Positions 1-11,492 of a stretch of DNA of 64,000 nt are shown here, piece after piece. Within the stretch, counting starts at the first letter, position 1. Every line of letters starts with the position of its first letter. The DNA is taken from assembly GCA_022036555.1 (NCBI GenBank), contig CM039126.1:496001-560000 (forward strand), read 5' to 3'. Made by a program: the position numbers and the translations under genes. The notes below the pieces were generated by a model, which did not search any database, was not told where the DNA came from, and saw nothing but the letters and a program-made list of their open reading frames with translations. The stretch is from Microstegium vimineum (taxonomy: Eukaryota; Streptophyta; Magnoliopsida; Poales; Poaceae).

Positions 1-932
1 TGCTTTGCCGCTGCACGCGAGAGACAGGCATTTGGGATTATGCTTACTGATTGCAGGAGCAGTTGCAAGCAAGAGGCAGTCTCCATCTTTAGCGCTAATC
101 ATTTGCATTAGTTTTGCCATGATCCGTGTATGCCAGGCAGTTGCAGACTTGTAGTCCTACCTTACCTGTGACAGTCTGATTGGCCCTTGGCTGCTTGAGA
201 CTCTGAATCCGATGGGCGATGGAGAAGAAGAAACTTCCTGGAGACCTGGACCTTTTGGTCTCTGTGAACTCTACTTGTGGTGTTTCAGTATCGTGTCGCT
301 TTCTGAAACCCATTCATTTGTAGACGTGTTTACAGTCTTCATACAGCTGAATGATGCTGCAACTTCATCTTCTCCGATGATTACATCATGGTATTTTTTA
401 TTATTTTTTTTTACTTTGAAAAGGAACTTTTTTTATGATGAAAGAAATGAGTGGTAGTCAAGCAGTGCTAATCAAGGTTAGATAGTACCCTGAACTCATG
501 ATGTGCATTGCCGGCGAGAAAACATTTGGAAATTGGTGAACGGACAGGGGCAACTGACAAGTGGCAGAATGGCCACACTCTGCCATGTAAAGTATGTGCA
601 GATGAATATTGGTCATGGTCCAGGTTCGGCCGCTTGCATCTTTGCAATTTTGGAGGCATTCAGAAGGCTTGCTTGGGTATCTTGACTATCATAGAGTATT
701 ACCAAATTCTTCTTTTCTCTAAAAAAAATAGAAGAAAACATCCTTTTATACGTATCAATCCTTTGTTCTGAAGAAGGAAAGGAAGAAAATAAAGCTCACA
801 AGCATTTTGCCATCATCTATCAGCAGAATAAAACAAAGATGACCATGAAACTCCATGTCACTTTTCTCCATGGGAGAAAAAAAAAACTGTGCCAAAAAAG
901 GACAGCTAAAAAATGGCAAGAAAAACACAGTA
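1..932. other. Left-edge region, no gene resolved
   Basis: Only short frames without recognisable domains are present on either strand. The stretch could be the 3' untranslated tail of a gene lying to the left of the window, but no exon can be proven. An A-rich stretch around 720-790 and 880-900 fits non-coding DNA. Confidence 0.4.
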
Positions 933-940
933 GGAGCAGG

Positions 941-1534
941 CAGGGTTTACCCTACCGTTTTGCCGACGGGAACCGGCCACCGGCGGTCGGTTACCGCTCA
1001 AACCGTTCCCAAACCGAACGGTTTGGATTTTGAATTCAAACGACGTAGTGCAAACGGTCAGCGACCGGTAATCGGTCGGTTAGGGTCGGTTACCGTCCGG
1101 TTTGGTCGGTAACCGCCCCAAACCAAATTTCAAATTTGAATTTCAAAAAATCGAAAATGCTGAAAAAATTTCTAAAAATAGTTCATGATTTATAGAGTCG
1201 AATGGTGTAAATTTTTTTTCAAATTGGAGTTCGTTTGCTATTTATTTTGACGTGTAAAAGTTTGGAAAAAAAAAGAAAAAAGATATTTTTTCTTTTTTTT
1301 TCAAACTTGTACACGTCAAAATAAATAGCAAACGAACTCCAATTCAAAAAATTTATACATCATTCGACTCTATAAATCATGAACTATTTTTAGAAATTTT
1401 TTCAGCATTTTCTATTTTTTGAAATACAATTTTGAAATTTGAATTTAAACCGGTACCGAAACCAAACCGGTGGTGGGCAGTTTGGCCGGTTACCGCGGTA
1501 ACCGATCGGTTACGGACCGGTTTCGTAAACGCTG
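941..1534. mobile_element. Foldback hAT-type non-autonomous element, copy 1
   Basis: The element starts CAGGGTTTAC and ends GTAAACGCTG, which are inverted with one mismatch. It is flanked by a perfect 8-bp direct repeat GGAGCAGG (933-940 and 1535-1542), the target-duplication length of hAT elements. The termini are rich in ACCGGT/GGTAACCG words. The interior is a long imperfect palindrome: about 1125-1265 pairs with about 1300-1440, so the whole element could fold into one hairpin. It has no coding capacity. A second, shorter copy lies at 33517-34023. Its right end is about 150 bases upstream of the DUF819 start codon, so it probably sits in that promoter. Confidence 0.88.
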
Positions 1535-1680
1535 GGAGCAGGAGGAAAGGGCCGGCCGGCCGGCAGCACCGGTGTCCAGCTTTCACAACTAGAAGCAACG
1601 AAACACTTGGCGCGCCCAAACAGGACAAAGAGGATTTTGTTGAGGATTTTTGTTTCGGATGAGGTGGGGGGCGGCAAGGC

Positions 1681-3133
1681 ATGGCGCCACCAGCCGCTCA
1701 TGCCCAGCTCCTCCTCACCAGCCACCCATCACCGTCGCCGTCGCACCGTCGTCGCCTCCTGCCCATCCTCCTCCGCCGCCCGCTGCCGCACATCTGCGCC
1801 ATCCAGCAGGACTACCAGGGACACGACAAGTGGGCCACCTCGTCGTCCCCTCGCCTTCGCCACGCCCTCCGCCCGCCCAGCGCCACCGCCGGCGCACCAG
1901 TGGCCATCGCGCCCGGCGACCACTGGGGCAACTGGGCCTTCCTCCTCTCCGCCGCCGCGTTCGGCACATGGTAAGCCTAAGCCAGCCAGAGACCCACCCA
2001 CCGGAGCACTACTGCTAGCCCGCCTTGTCAGTCACCGATGACTCACCGACCAACTGAATGAATGAAGAGCGGAGGAGAACACGTCGTGGGGTGCCGCGCT
2101 CAGCGGGGCGCTGGTGAGCATCATGGCGGGCCTAGCCGCCACGGCCGTCGGCCTCGTCACCCCCGGCGCGCCCGCGCACGACGCCGTCATGGAGTACCTG
2201 CTTCCCGCTGCCGTCCCGCTACTCCTCCTCGGCGCCGACCTCCGCCGCGTCGTCCGCACCACCGGCGACCTCCTCAAGGCCTTCCTGCTCGGATCTGGTT
2301 ATTCACTGCTGACAACAAAAAAAAAGAAAAATCGCATCTTTTTCCTTTTCTTTTTCTTTTCGTTCAATCGATCAATCAATCGAGTGAATGAATGCTGAAC
2401 ATTTTGACATGCAGTTGCGACTGTAATCGGCACGACGGTGGCGTATTTGCTGATCCCCATGAGATCACTGGGCCAAGATAGCTGGAAGATCGCAGCTGCA
2501 CTCATGGGCAGCTACATTGGAGGAGCGGTGAACTACGTGGCCATCTCGGAAGCTCTAGGCGTGACGCCATCCGTGCTCGCCGCCGGCGTAGCAGCGGACA
2601 ACATCATCTCAGCGCTCTACTTCATGGCGCTCTTCTCACTAGCATCAAACATCCCAGCCGAGCCGCCCAAGAAGAAGACATCGACGACGTCATCGATCCC
2701 ACAGAACAACGACTCCGATTCCGACTCCGACTCCGACTTCGATCCCAGCAGGAGGAGGTTCGTGCTGAACGGCGGCGCGGCGGTGGCGCTATCGTTCATC
2801 ATCTGCAAGCTTCGCCGTCGTCGGGCTAACGGCAACGTCGTCGACGCCGTCACGCGCGCGCCCAGCGTCTTCGCCTTCGCGCTCGTCCAGGTGTCCGTCC
2901 ACCTCGCCGTCGTGCTCGTCGCCGGTAGGGTCATGGGGTTCGACAGGAAGCCGCTTCTCATCGCCTCTAACGCTAACGTTGGTGGGCCTACCACCGCGGC
3001 TGCCATGGCTACGGCCAAAGGCTGGACCTCGCTTGTCGTGCCTGGAATCCTCGTTGGTATATTTGGGATCTTCATTGCCACGTTTCTTGATATCGGATAT
3101 GGCATGTTCGTGCTCAGAAGAATCTGCGGCTGA
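1681..3133 (+). CDS. DUF819 family integral membrane protein (YjcL-like), possibly broken at exon 1/2
   Basis: Three exons are visible: 1681-1970, about 2068-2297 and 2415-3133. Exon 1 encodes an Arg/Pro/Ser-rich leader of about 75 residues that could be a plastid transit peptide, then HWGNWAFLLSAAAFGTW. Exon 2 gives TSWGAALSGALVSIMAGLAA and the PLLLLGADLRRV region. Exon 3 gives the long conserved part with SYIGGAVNYVAISEALG, an Asp/Ser tract (DSDSDSDFD), ASNANVGGPTTAAAMA and the C-terminal membrane helices. This matches the plant members of Pfam DUF819, multi-spanning proteins of unknown transport function. The exon 2/3 join is clean (GT at 2298, AG at 2413-2414). The exon 1/2 join is not: exon 1 ends in phase 2 (TG at 1969-1970), and the only acceptor giving the right frame (AG at 2066-2067) creates TGA. 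An in-frame TGA at 2063-2065 also blocks any longer exon 2. The gene may therefore be inactive, or one base may be wrong. ATG 1681 is in a good plant initiation context. Confidence 0.75.
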
Positions 3134-3429
3134 ACTCGCCCGCCATGAACAACAATTTCTTCTCGTTTCGTTGTCGTCGTCAGAGTTGAATTTTAAGATT
3201 TCTTTGGCTAGAGTTCTTGAACTTATGAAGTTTTTACTTATAATATAGGTGGATCTATTAGACAGTACGTAGTAATTTGCAATTTTGCATTCGCTATTGT
3301 GCGACAGTGTCAACTAGTATACACTTCCAAGTTCGAATTTACAAATTTTAGATGAAACATTCTATGTGAATGTGAAATTTGAAAATAACCAAATCAAAGC
3401 AAAACGACAAATCAGTGCCCATTCAAAAT
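3134..3429. other. DUF819 3' flank with half of a local tandem repeat
   Basis: There is no gene here. The last 80 or so bases (about 3345-3429) resemble the sequence just beyond the Gypsy element (about 19340-19445), sharing TGTGAAATTTGAAAA and AGTGCC-ATTCA blocks. Before the element inserted, the two would have been adjacent units of a tandem repeat of roughly 105 bp. Bases 3425-3429 (AAAAT) are the left target duplication of the Gypsy element. Confidence 0.6.
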
Positions 3430-4627
3430 TGTCGGTGTTATGACCCGGGGGTCAAGACCACCAACGAGTAAATTTGTATATCGCGTGCTCCCTCTCTCAG
3501 ACGTGATGCAAGATGGACACAAGATTTATCCTGGTTCGGGCAAAGATGGCCCTACGTCCAGCGGGGGAGGATGACTTGTATTATCTCGCACCCAAAGCGT
3601 GCTCGTACAGGGGGTACAAGCTGTGTTACACGGAGTCAGCCACCCGAGGGGTCGATCGAGTGGTGGTGTGTGCGGAGTGTGGACTAGGGTTCCCGAAGAG
3701 GTAGGAGCCGATCTCCAGAGTCCTCGGAAGTCGGGAAAAAGTCGGAAAAGTCCCCTTACTCTACCTCGGCGTCCCCCTTTTATAGACCAAGGGGAGACCC
3801 AAGGGTACAGGGTCCTAACAGTAGAAGTATGGGCGACGTATCCGCGACACAGTGTTGGTGGAGAGACATCGTGTACTGTGGCGGCATGGCCTTCCGTCCT
3901 TCAGGCGTCCCCGGTCGTGGCGGCAGTAGAAGTCGTCGCCGTGCAGTGTCCGCAGGCGGGCACGAGTCCCACGGCCGAAGCGGGACGGGGCGGATGGGAC
4001 GTCTTCCGTACCGGAGTTGTTGAAGAGGAGGGGGTCGAGCCCCCGGTCGAGGGGGGAGGTCGAGCCCTGTGTGACTCCGTCGCGTTCCCGAAGTCGTCGT
4101 CGAGGGTCGCACTGTTCACTTTCCGAGGGGTACTGTTGAAGTCCGTACTCGCGTAGTGGCAGCAGTGGCGGCACAGTTGACGGGAGTCGGGGACTTGACG
4201 GGGAGTTGGCGGATTTGACAATGGACGCGGGCGCCCATGTCGTTAGGTGGATTCACTTTTACCCATGCCGGAGCAGTTGGGTTAATCGAGCCCCTCGTCC
4301 GAGGGTCGTCTGTTTGACCCTTGGTCGAGGGAGGTCGAGGCGCCGACGGGGTAGAAGAGGTCGAAGTCGAGGTAAAGGTCGGGGAGTCGTTCGTTCGACC
4401 CCTCGTCCGTCGTCGAGGTGGAGCCGGGGATCGTTCGCTCGACCCCTCGTCCGTCATCGAGGTGGAGCCGGCCCGTGGCTTGTTGCCGTAGTCGGTGTGG
4501 AGGGGGCCCTCGATTGATGGGCCGCGTCTCACCGAGTAGTGGGCTGATCCTTGCCTTAAAAATGGTTGCTATGTTTAGCGTTAATTTATCGAAGGGTTTA
4601 GGGTACCCCTTACCTTCGTACCCGACA
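3430..4627 (-). repeat. Left LTR of the Gypsy element (3' LTR in coding sense)
   Basis: It is 1198 bp, TGTCGGTGTTATG to CGTACCCGACA, and matches 18000-19334. It is shorter because it carries only two units of the roughly 49-bp GTCGTTCGCTCGACCCC repeat, and one rather than two copies of the TTTAGCGTTAATTTATCG segment. Confidence 0.95.
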
Positions 4628-4650
4628 GTAGCCCCCGAGGCCCCAGAGGA
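4628..4650 (-). other. Probable polypurine tract region of the Gypsy element
   Basis: On the minus strand CCTCGGGGGCTAC directly precedes the TGTCGG start of the 3' LTR. The G-run is where a polypurine tract should be. The same block is duplicated in the + sense at about 4789-4841 (GTAGCCCCCGAGG followed by CCAGAGGAG), together with the flanking AACTCCTC segment. Confidence 0.5.
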
Positions 4651-4933
4651 GTGATTTAGAACTCCTCTGGGGGCTATGATACGCGTTTCTCGGAGGGAGT
4701 AAGGATTGCCCGGAGGTTTTGTCCTTGGCCTGCAGGGTTAGTGAGAAAACCGATTCTCCGCGGGGTGCGCGCGAGCGCACCCCGCGGGGGTAGCCCCCGA
4801 GGCCCCAGAGGAGTGATTAAGAACTCCTCTAGGGGCTAAAATATGTTGTATAGTGGGGTCTTTAAAGGATACCTGGAGGCGTGGCACCCTGTCGAGGGGT
4901 CGATCCAATTCCTTTTTCCTGAAAAGAGAAGTG

Positions 4934-6054
4934 TTCGAGGGCGGCTGTCGAAACCTACCGAGGGCCAGCCTTCGCTCCCTCGAGCACTACTGGAGTCAGA
5001 GCGCCCCGCCCGAGAGGTCGACTCTGTCTGCCAGGTTACGAGTTTTCGACCCTCTTTCGTCGAGGGGTGCCGTGCGTAGTCGGGCCCTCGAGCCCTCGAA
5101 TGGCTAGGCCTTCACTACCTCATAGCGTCCTTCCCACGGATCCTTTCGCTCGGATCGTGGGGTGAAGAGCATCGAGCTATCCTCGTTAGGACGAGCCCGA
5201 AGTCCTCGGTGAGCTGTTCTCGGGCATGAGTCCATTAGAAATGGTGCCCTGTACGGGTAAAAATCCGAGTGAGAACTCGACCCTGTTCGATAGGGATCGA
5301 CTAGTGGCCTGGAGGCATTCTCATTGTTAAGCAAGCCATATGGCTCGCTAAGCACGACCATGTGGACCACCAAGGTGCCAACCCCATTCGATAGGAGTTG
5401 GTGGCTCGATGCCTCCCAGCGTAGGGATCCTTAGGTGTTCCTAGGTATGCCTCGGATATGTCCCAGGGAGCCTCGAGAGTTCGTTCTCGAGGCTCCCGGG
5501 ACATCCCTGACTCGTGTACTCGAGGGAGGCTGTCGAACTCTGTTCGTGGAGCCAGCCTTCGCTCCCTCAAGATTTGGGGGTGGACCGGAGTCCGTTAACC
5601 ATGGGTCCTTCCTGACCTCAGGTACTCGAGGGCGGCTGTCGAACCCTATGTAAGGGACAGCCTTCGCTCCCTCAAGATTTGACGGATGGTTCGTCATCCG
5701 ACGCTATCCTCAGGAGGAGGAGTCCTACCTTGTGGTCCGCCGAGGGGAAAAGCAGGTGGTTGTTGTATTGAACTTGGGGACATACCTGTGTCGGAGCTCT
5801 CGAGGGAGGTTGTCGAGCCCCCGGACGGGCCAGCCTTTCCCCCTCCGAGGCCATGGAACGATCTGTAGTTGACGACCCGAGGCCTCGTTAGGCTCGGGTA
5901 CTCGAGGGGGCTATCGAGCCCGTTCGTAGGCCGGCCTTTGTCCCCTCGAGGTTTTGGGGGTGGACCGAGGTCCTAACCCGAGGTCATTTCTGGCCTCGGG
6001 TACTCGAGGGTAGCTGTCGAACCCTCTTTCGAGGGCCAGCTCTCGCTGCCTCAA
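4934..6054. repeat. Diverged hairpin-repeat array in the Gypsy 3' region
   Basis: Units of about 50-60 bp follow a common plan: CTCGAGGG-(A/C)GG-CTGTCGA, a variable loop, then GGCCAGCCTTCGCTCCCTC. They occur at about 4934-4985, 5516-5570, 5625-5675, 5798-5850, 5897-5950 and 5998-6054. The later ones are spaced roughly 100 bp apart and separated by related text (GGGGGTGGACCG-AG). Each unit can pair with itself. A separate perfect hairpin with 13-bp arms and a 6-base loop lies at 5466-5497. No coding frame is conserved through the array. Confidence 0.7.
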
Positions 6055-6468
6055 GATTCCTTACCCTCGAAGACGACGTTTCCGGCCGCGCGCCTTTTTA
6101 GGCGGTGTCCGTTCGGCGCAACAGTACGGTTACAGAGCGGAGTGCGGTGCAGAGCCCGATGATGGGACGGTACGCCTTATCCTGGAGGGAATACGAGGAA
6201 GGAAGTACAGGCGAATTAAATGCTGAGATTCTCTTGCCTGTTGCCAGATCCGTCCGTTGGCCTCCCGCGTGTAAGTAGTGAGGGTGAGGGGTCTGGTGCC
6301 CTTTACGCGCAGTTGTCTTCCCCGCCTCCTTGCCTTCGTCTTCCTTGCCTTCTTCTCTCCGCATCTGCCTTAGGCGTCCCGCGAGCAGGAAATCTGCGCG
6401 AGCGAGAGAGGGAGGGAAAGATAGGAAACGTACCATCCGCCGCTAAGTCCGAGCAGACCGTCGTCCCT

Positions 6469-9400
6469 ATGGCCACCTTCCAGCTCGTCGGTGACGGCAC
6501 CTGGCCCGCCTCCTCGATCCGTCACTCGCATCTGATGGAGTTGGTGGAGAGCGGACTTCTCCGGCCCGTTACCACGGCAGAGAGGCCGGAGTAGATAGCT
6601 CCGGCGCGGGACCATGCCGAGCCCAACCCGCCGGAGGGGTACGTGGTGTCGTTCGAGGTCTTCCACCGGGCGGGGCAGGGGGCCCCACCCAGCCGCTTCC
6701 TGCGCGCGCTCATCTACCACTACGAAGTGGAGCTCCAGCACCTTACCCCCAACGGCGTCAGCCAGGCGGCGGTCTTCGCGGCGGTGTGCGAAGGCTACCT
6801 GGGGATCGAGCCCCATTGGGATCTGTGGCTTCACATCTTCAAGGCCAACATCTTCCACACCTCGGTCAGCAAGGGCATCCGCCGGAAGGTCAGAGCCGGG
6901 TGCTGCAGCATCTACGTCAAGCGGCCGGAGTTTTGGCTCCCCGCGAACCCGTCCTCGAGCCACTCCGGATGGCACTCCGGGTGGTTCTACCTGAGGAACG
7001 ACGATGATCTGCTTCCGGCGTACACCGGGAGGACGCTCGATGCCGAACCCGACCGCTGGAGATACGGCGTCCCGTCGGACAAGCAGAAGCACCTCAAGGG
7101 CTTGCTGGACGCGCTCAAGCGTCTGAAGGAGAGGGGGCTTACCGCGGAGATCGTCGCGTCGGCGTTCCACCGGCAGCGGGTTCTACCGCTGATGGCTCGA
7201 CCCCTCCGCATCGACGAGATGGGTCCGGGGGTCGATCTATCGGGCTGCCGCTTCGTCGAGGAAGAGTTGACCCCGGACCGGTGGTTGGCCGCGTCCGCCG
7301 TTTCTTCGCGGGGGGTTCGACCCCAAGAACGTCGCGAAGGTCCCCATGAAGCCGGACGAGGGCTTCTTTGAGCTGGTAAGGTCCTTTCCTTCAGTTAGAG
7401 TCTTCGTGCCCGCCCACTCCGTCTTTTCTGCTCGTTCTCTAACCGTCTCGTGTTCCGCAGGGGAATGTGTCCTACAAACGATCACGTCCGCCGGTGAAGG
7501 AGGACCGGGCCACGAAGGAGGCGAACCGCCTCCGCGCGGAGAAGCAGAAGTCCGACAAGGACAAGGCCAAGGCGAAGACGGCCAGGAAGACTCGGGAGAG
7601 GGAGCTGAGAAATCAGCGCTGGGCCCAACAGAGGCGGTTGGGCCTCGATGAAGAGCTGTCGCCCTCGGAAGAGGAGGACGAGGAGGAGGACGAGGAGGAC
7701 GACGACGAGGAGGAGGAGGAGGAGGAGACGGCGCCTGAGCAGGCGGCCGTTGCTACTGGTGGAGAGGAGGGGTCGACCTCGACGTCGGCCCCTTCCGTCG
7801 AAGCTGGGCCACGGCGGAGCGCCCCATGGCTTCACAAGAAGTCGTGCCGTGGCAGACGCGGTCGCAGACGCCGCGGCCCTCGTCGGGGGGTCAATCGAGC
7901 GAGCCCCCGACGCCCGCCGCGTCGAGCGCGCGGGTGCCGAGTCCGCCGACGATGGTGGGGGCCGGCAAGGAGACGAAGGTGGCGCCGCCGTCGAGGGCTC
8001 GATCGAGCGAGCCCCCGAAGCCTGCCGCGTCGAGCGCACGGGCTCCGGGCCCGTCGGCGCAGGTGGGGGCCGGCAAAAAGTCGACGGTGGCGCCGCCGGC
8101 CCCTGCCCGGGAGAAGGTGCCGAGTGCCGCCTCGACCCCCGCTCCCCAGGCGGTGGTGCTCGAGAGCTCGACTAGCCCGACGGCTGTCGGGCCGAAGCGC
8201 CGGGCTCCGAGGGGGTAAGTCGATTTTATAGTCGTCGTCTGTTTTGTCTTTTTGTCGGTAAAGGCCCGTGCTTATTATTGTGCACGTGTTCCTTTTTCAG
8301 GTCGAAGCGCCGGCAGGGAGCCGCGTCTCCCGCCCCTGCTAAGAAGCTGAAGGCGGGGGCTGCGGCTCAAGCAGCCGCCGAGGTCGGCCCCGCCCCCCCA
8401 CCCCCTTCGACGGTAGCTCCCGAGGTGGCACGAGCTGCCACGGCCCCGGAGGTGACGGCGCGGGGGAGGCATAGGGGGCTTCGGCGTCTGCCCAGACGGC
8501 GGAGGAGGCGAGCACGCCGGCGGTGGTCGCCGAAGCGACGGTCGCGACGTCCGCGCGGCCGTCGGAAGAAGTCGCGTCTGGCGCTCCCGAGGGCGCGGAG
8601 CTTCTGCCGACAGCGGTCGCAGCCCAGGAGGTGGAGGTGGTCGGGCCCCAGGCCCCCGCGAACGAGCGGGAGGCCCCGGCTCACCCGACGCCGGGGCGCT
8701 GGCCCGAGGGTCTGGCTGCGCTGGAGGTTTGACTCCAGCTCGAGCGCGTCGAGGGAACGCCCGCGCCGGCACAGGGCGGGATGCTGATGGAGTCCACCCC
8801 CGCCCAGGTGGATGAGATGGTGGTCGAGGGAACTGGCCATCATCGCGGCTCCTCGGGCGGAGCCAGAGGTGGCTCGGCCTCCCCTCGAGGTTGGTTGGCC
8901 GCTGGCTCAAGGTAAGTCACACTTTGATTCGCTCGAGACGCGGTGGGTTTATCTTGCTGGGTACTTACTTTTTTGAGCTCTTTATCGCGCAGGGCCATCC
9001 TACCGGCCGGGGTCTTCTTCTACCGGTGGGGTCGGCTTGGCGGGGCCGTCGACGTCTTCGCGAGGTGGCCCAGAGGAAGAAGCCTCGCCCCTCTCCGATT
9101 ATCGAGGAGGGGGGGACCTGCGCATTGGCATCACCGGGACGATGGAGCAGAGGATTGCCGCCCGCAGCGCGGCGTGGGCCAGGAGGTTCTCGAGGTCGTG
9201 GACCCTCGAGACCCCGAGCGGGTCTTCCTCACGCTCGACGACCAGTTCGAGCTTCGACGGTGGGAGAACGTCGAGGAGCTCCGGGGCTGGTTCGAACACT
9301 CGGTACGTCGCGCTACGGAGGTCGCCGTCGCGGACATACGCGAGGGAATGGAGGTAGGTTCTGTTCTACCCTAGATTATACTTTGAACTACCTGGTTGCC

Positions 9401-10551
9401 GTTTGTTGACGATCTTCGTCTTTATCCTTGTCAGTCGCTGCGGGTGAGGTCGTACGAGAAGTCCCAGTACATTCTCTGGGTACAGGGACAACTCTCGACC
9501 CTCCACGCCTCTCTGGAGAAGGCGAGGGATGAGGTTGCCCGCGCGAAGGCGGAGGCGGCGACTATCTAGAAGGATGCCGAGTCGAGGGTCGCTCATGTGA
9601 AGGCTGGCTACGAGGCTATCCAAAAGGAAGCTCGGGAGGTCATGTCGACGGCGCAGGCGAAGGTCGACGACGCCCTTTGGTCGACCGTCACCGTCGGGCA
9701 GGAGCGGGATGCCGCCCTTGAGGCCCGGCGTAAGGCGGAGGAGGAGGCCGCCCGGCTGAGGGAAGACGTCCGAGGGCTCCGGGAGACCTCGACGCCGTCT
9801 CCCGAGAGCGCGACGCTTTGGCCACCTCGGAGGAGAAGGCTTGGACCCATGCGACCTCTTTGGGCATGGTGGCGATGAAGCAGAGGACGGCCCTCGAGGA
9901 CGCATACAAGACCATCGAGGGCCTCGAGGCCAAGGTTAATGACCAGTCCTCCGAGCTCGACGACTTCCACCACCAGCTCGAGGAGACCGAGCAGGCCTAC
10001 TCCACCTTGGATGTGTAGGCCCAAGGTGAGTGTTTCGGGTGTTGCAGAGTCTTTCCTGCCTCGACCCTTCTTCTGCTTTGGGTTTTGACTGTTGCGTGTT
10101 TGTTTTGGCAGAGCTTGCGAAGGAGAATGCACGCGCCCACAAGGACCTGGACAATCTTCAGGGCCTGCTTGGCACCGAGGCAAACCTCAACGCGACGCTC
10201 GCGGCCGCCATCAACACCTTTTGTAATGACCTCTCGGTCAAGCCGGAGCCGGAGGTCGAGGGGGACGCTCGAGGGGACTCCATGCTGCGCCACTTCTACT
10301 CCATGATGCGGGGGGTGACGGAGAACGTCCGAGCCGCCCTGCATGTGGGCATGAAGCGGGCCCTCGCGGTCGTCAACTCCTTCTACGACGTGGACCTCAA
10401 CCTCGTTGTCGATGGGTTCGCCACCGACCCAGATCTGACCGAGGAACAGAACGACGCGAAGTGCCAGGAGTTGATGGATCACGCAGAGGTGCCTGGAGGC
10501 CTGTTGGCGAGCCTCTTCGAGCCCGACGTGATCCCCTCGGCGGATGAGTAG
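6469..10551 (+). pseudogene. Antisense intron-containing gene of the Gypsy element (Transposase_28 / putative gypsy-type transposon domain)
   Basis: This gene reads opposite to gag-pol. ATG 6469 starts MATFQLVGDG; TAG at 6592-6594 interrupts it, and the same frame continues with GYVVSFEVFHRAGQGAPPSR and the plant-specific domain containing FLRALIYHYEVELQHLTPNG and GYLGIEPHWDLWLHIFKANI. A frameshift lies in a G-run near 7310. The later exons, predicted from good GT/AG signals, are about 7461-8214, 8301-8911, 8993-9353, 9435-10025 and 10112-10551. They encode a Lys/Arg-rich then Glu/Asp-rich tract (about 7660-7735), low-complexity Pro/Ala, and a coiled-coil C-terminal part (ELAKENARAHKDLDNL) ending at TAG 10549-10551. 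A TAG at 10016-10018 lies before the last donor. The domain is known from antisense ORFs of Tat elements; its job is not established. Confidence 0.75.
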
Positions 10552-10715
10552 CCCTCGGGAGATGTCGACGGGTAGTCCCGGGCCTGCGAGCCGTATCTGG
10601 ACAAAAAGGTCCATGTAATAGTTAGGCCATTGTACCGACACAATGCCAAGCCCCCGAGGGCTTTTTGTATATAATGCGTTTTGATCGAGATGTACGCAGT
10701 TAATTTTGTTTTTTT

Positions 10716-11430
10716 GAGCTTTCCCTGCTTTTCTTTGCCTAAGTCGACGCCTGTGAACTAAGTATTCGACGCACGCTCTTATCCCTGAAAGGGGGGTGGC
10801 GAGTAGGGATACCGTAGCCCTGGGGCGTAGGTGAGTCCCTAGCTCGACGACACCCTCGACCCTTAGGGAACTCGAGGCGCCTTTACTTAGTTAAGAAGCG
10901 TACTCGAGGGAAAGAACGAGAGGGAGAGTCGAGTTTCGAAAAAACGTTCGAGTTTTTCGGAGACCTAGGGGGGGTGCCCCCCTGTTAGCCCCCGAGGGAG
11001 GCTCGACTTTGCTGAGGCAAAGTCGAGGCTACCTTAGTGCCGTGGGCGGGTTCGTCTTGTTACTTCTACTTCTCGAGCTCTCTCTGCTTTTCTTTGCCTA
11101 AGTCGACGCTTGTGAACTTAAATATTCGACGCACGCTCGTATCCCTGGAAGGGGGGTGGCGAGTAGGGATACCGTAGCCCTGGGGCGTATGTGGGTCCCT
11201 GGCTCGACAGCACCCTCGACCCTTAAGGAGCTCGAGGCGCCTTTACTTAGTTGAGAAGCGTACTTGAGGCGAAGATCGAGAGGGGAGGTCGAGTTTCGAA
11301 AGAAAGCGTACGGGTTTTTCGGAGACTTAGGAGGGGGGTGCTCTCCCGTCAGCCCCCGAGGGGAGCTCGACTTTGCCCGGGCAAAGTCGAGGCTACCTAA
11401 GTGCTACGAACGGACGTGAAATGTGTTTCG
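10716..11430. repeat. Tandem duplication of about 359 bp next to integrase
   Basis: Two copies, about 10716-11074 and 11075-11430, share CTTTTCTTTGCCTAAGTCGA, the ATTCGACGCACGCTC segment, GGGATACCGTAGCCCTGGGG and a terminal GCAAAGTCGAGGCTACC block. The AAGTCGACGC word recurs 359 bases apart (10741 and 11100). The copy region is non-coding and lies between the end of integrase and the end of the antisense gene, where it could serve as a shared 3' end for the two convergent transcripts. Confidence 0.85.
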
Positions 11431-11492
11431 AGAACATTTTATTCATTCGAGAATTTGTACATAAATGCGAAAATGTACAAGGCCCTAGGGCC

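Noticed and set aside
1607..2041. 144-codon + frame over DUF819 exon 1
   Set aside because: Arg/Pro/Ser-rich shadow of the GC-rich first exon; the real frame starts at 1681 and leads to HWGNWAFLLS.
7467..8231. 254-codon frame as a separate gene
   Set aside because: It is the low-complexity second exon of the antisense Gypsy gene read partly in a shifted frame, not an independent gene.
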